DNA from: Bryobacteraceae bacterium
GTDB lineage: Bacteria; Acidobacteriota; Terriglobia; Bryobacterales; Bryobacteraceae
Length of the DNA stretch: 64,000 nucleotides
Assembly (NCBI GenBank): GCA_030041495.1
Contig: JASHNT010000002.1
Span: 93,487-157,486, forward strand
Direction of reading: 5' to 3'
Positions 62,483 through 64,000 of this stretch are shown piece after piece; within the stretch, counting starts at the first letter, position 1, and each line of letters opens with the position of its first letter. The position numbers and the translations under genes were made by a program. The notes beneath the pieces are model-generated. The model made no database searches, was not told where the DNA came from, and saw only the letters and a program-made list of their open reading frames with translations.

Positions 62483-63525
62483 CTAGCAGGCGGCTGAAAA
62501 GTAACGCGGGGATTTTCGGCCAGCAGAATTTTTGAGTTTGGTGCCCTGGATTAAGCGCAAGAGAGAGGTTCCAGGCGGGCCGGCGTGGGCCGGCTAGCGG
62601 CTTCGAGGTAGTGTCCTGCGGCCAATCAGGCAGGCTGCGCCATCAGATTGCGCATCCGAACCAGGTTGTAAGCTGCCGCTGCGAAGGTGAACATCCATCC
62701 AACCTTGTCGGGTCCCTTGAATCGGGTCTTGCGTTGCAGCGCGACGGTCTTCATCCCGCCGAAGACCTCCTCCACGCGTTTGCGCTTGCGTTGACTGACA
62801 GCGTAGCCGCTGTGCTTGGTCGCGCGCCGGTCAATGGCGCTACGCCGGCCGTTGTCGTTCTGCGCCACATGCGGGCTCACGCAACGCTCGCGCATCTGCT
62901 CCACAAAGTCGTGCGTGTCGTAGCCTCGGTCGGCGCCTAAAGTCACACGCTTTGTCCCTCCCGGGATCTGCTCCGTCATCGAAATCGTGGCATCACGCTC
63001 GGCCGTTCCCGTGGCCAATGTCACGCGCGTGTTCACCACCAGACCGTTGCGGTTCTCGGTCAATACATGTCCCAAGTAACACAGCCGGGCTTCCGAGCCG
63101 CGCGTCTTCCTGTACAGCCGCGCCAGAGGATCGGTCTTGGATTGGTGGGTGTCGTTGGAGCGCTTCTGCTTGCGGTAATTGATGGTTGGGTGCTGCCAGG
63201 ATCCGGTGGCGGAGGCGGCTTCAAAATATCATCGTCATCCTTGAGCTGAAAACTCTTCTGCCCGGCCCAGGCTTCGATCAGAGTGCCATCCACGGTGAAG
63301 TGCTCACTCGACAGCAACCGCTTGCGCCGGGCCTGTTTCAGTACCGCCTGAAAGAACTCGCCGGCGATCTCGCCTTCCAGCAGCCGGTCTCGATTCTTGG
63401 TGAACACCGTCGGATGCCACACAGGCTCGTTCAAAGACAAACCCACGAACCAGCGGAACAGCAGGTTGTATTCTAACTGCTCCATCAACATGCGCTCGCT
63501 GCGGATCGAATACAGCATCTGGTAG
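62483..63525 (-). mobile_element. Frameshifted IS5-type element
   Basis: Two minus-strand frames together give an IS5-family DDE transposase. 63518-63200 reads LYSIRSERMLMEQLEYNLLF, WFVGLSLNEPVWHPTVFTKN and HFTVDGTLIEAWAGQKSF; after a shift near 63195 the second frame gives NDTHQSKTDPLARLYRK, GHVLTENRNGLVVNTRV, LGADRGYDTHDFVEQMR and RVEEVFGGMKTVALQRKTRF. The start of the protein before LYSIRSERM is missing, so the element is truncated at 63525. One end is CTAGCAGGCGGCTGAAAAGT at 62483. The transposase is non-functional. Confidence 0.75.
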
Positions 63526-63882
63526 TGGTTGCGATTCGCGAAAAGCGCTTTGAATCATAACGTCGACATTTCTCCTCTTGACCCTTCCGCCTTTCGAGCA
63601 GATCTGCAAAGCCCTCCCGCGTCCTTCCTTCACGGAAATTGAATTCCCAGAACTTGGAAGGATGTTTATCAGCGGGATTGACCGGACTGCTACTCCAGTG
63701 GCGGTCACCTGAAAGCAGGAGTCCGCCATTCACTTGCAAATCGCCATTCCAATGAACAATATCTCTGCTGCCGATATGTTCCGTTGCGTACGCTCCGAGA
63801 GAGCGTACTCGAACTTCAACATACATTGTCGCGCCGGAGTGGCCAGCGGCGGAATGTGCGACTGGCACCTGAACACGCTGCC
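63526..63882. other. Decayed sequence, possible phosphatase fragment
   Basis: A minus-strand frame 63868-63485 contains GDLQVNGGLLLSGDRHWSSS and KHPSKFWEFNFREG, which looks weakly like a PhoD/metallophosphatase core (LSGDRH). It has no start and merges into the transposase region. I could not support a gene. Confidence 0.25.
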
Positions 63883-64000
63883 ATGTGTCGTGTGGCCTAC
63901 AACGGACTGCCGGAGCTGACCAATGGTGACCGGGTCGTCTTGCCAGACAAACCGGGTCTGGGATTCGAACTTAAACGTGACGCACCGCGGGAGTTCGCAG
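63883..64000 (+). pseudogene. Possible enolase-superfamily C-terminal fragment
   Basis: The frame from 63883 to the window end reads MCRVAYNGLPELTNGDRVVL, then PDKPGLGFELKRDAPREFA. This is similar to the C-terminal end of mandelate racemase/muconate-lactonising enzymes (usual VPDGPGLGVEL). The upstream part of the protein is missing in this frame. It runs off the window edge. Confidence 0.35.

Noticed and set aside
1..64000. tRNA, rRNA and riboswitches
   Set aside because: I looked for the conserved cores by eye and found none I could support; a covariance search would be needed to exclude them.

Overview
The window reads as chromosomal DNA from a Bryobacterales/Solibacter-type Acidobacteriota. 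This is inferred from gene families, not from a marker gene. The supporting content is a DUF1592-type and DUF1552 gene pair, a broken ADOP-type (acidobacterial duplicated orphan) permease, a 1,201-residue Oar-like TonB receptor, a DUF6152-like protein and many secreted c-type cytochromes. I saw no rRNA, tRNA or CRISPR array.

Layout. (1) 1-12.8 kb: a broken secreted-protein gene, a secreted protein with SH3/Tudor-like repeats, an ankyrin + DUF1592 + DUF1552 operon, a cytochrome c, an alpha/beta hydrolase coupled to an amidohydrolase, and a luciferase-like oxidoreductase. (2) 12.8-26.9 kb: a complete quinohemoprotein amine dehydrogenase (QHNDH) locus. On the minus strand lie qhpA-qhpD-qhpC-qhpB, followed by a YtcJ-type amidohydrolase, an APC permease and a class-III aminotransferase. 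Divergently transcribed are qhpF (ABC exporter) and qhpE (subtilase), and qhpG (flavin monooxygenase) converges on qhpE behind an amidase. The gamma subunit QhpC is a 112-codon GTG-start gene whose crosslinked and cofactor residues are all present. (3) 27-31.5 kb: secreted redox proteins ending in a PQQ dehydrogenase with a fused cytochrome c. (4) 31.7-36.1 kb: a gene graveyard with a frameshifted ECF sigma factor, a broken permease, a broken FAH-family hydrolase and IS21-type istA remnants around one intact methyltransferase. (5) 36.1-61.8 kb: a metal/respiration island. It holds three copies of a two-gene DUF6644-like membrane module, a cytochrome c + BNR protein + TonB receptor operon, DUF6152 and HupE-like genes, Cys-rich and His-rich secreted proteins, a PepSY gene with a stop codon, a CzcCBA-type efflux system, and a caa3-type oxidase operon (coxB-coxA-coxC-ctaG-ctaA-like). 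(6) 61.8-64 kb: a group II intron remnant, a TonB-receptor fragment, a frameshifted IS5-type transposase and other broken genes.

Main new observation. Seven intergenic sites in the 36-62 kb island share one promoter layout: two TGACC-type half-sites repeated at an 11-base period, then an extended -10 element (TGN plus TAGSCT-like). In five sites the distance from half-site to -10 hexamer is exactly 33 bases; in the other two it is 43 and 44. Several sites also carry the inverted half-sites, forming GGTCA-N-TGACC. The sites precede all three DUF6644-like modules (one leading into the metal-efflux operon), the cytochrome/TonB operon, the DUF6152/HupE genes, the Cys-rich gene and the PepSY gene, and one lies between the efflux and oxidase operons. 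This looks like a regulon under one direct-repeat-binding regulator that is not encoded here. Two or three of these promoters would give leaderless or nearly leaderless mRNAs.
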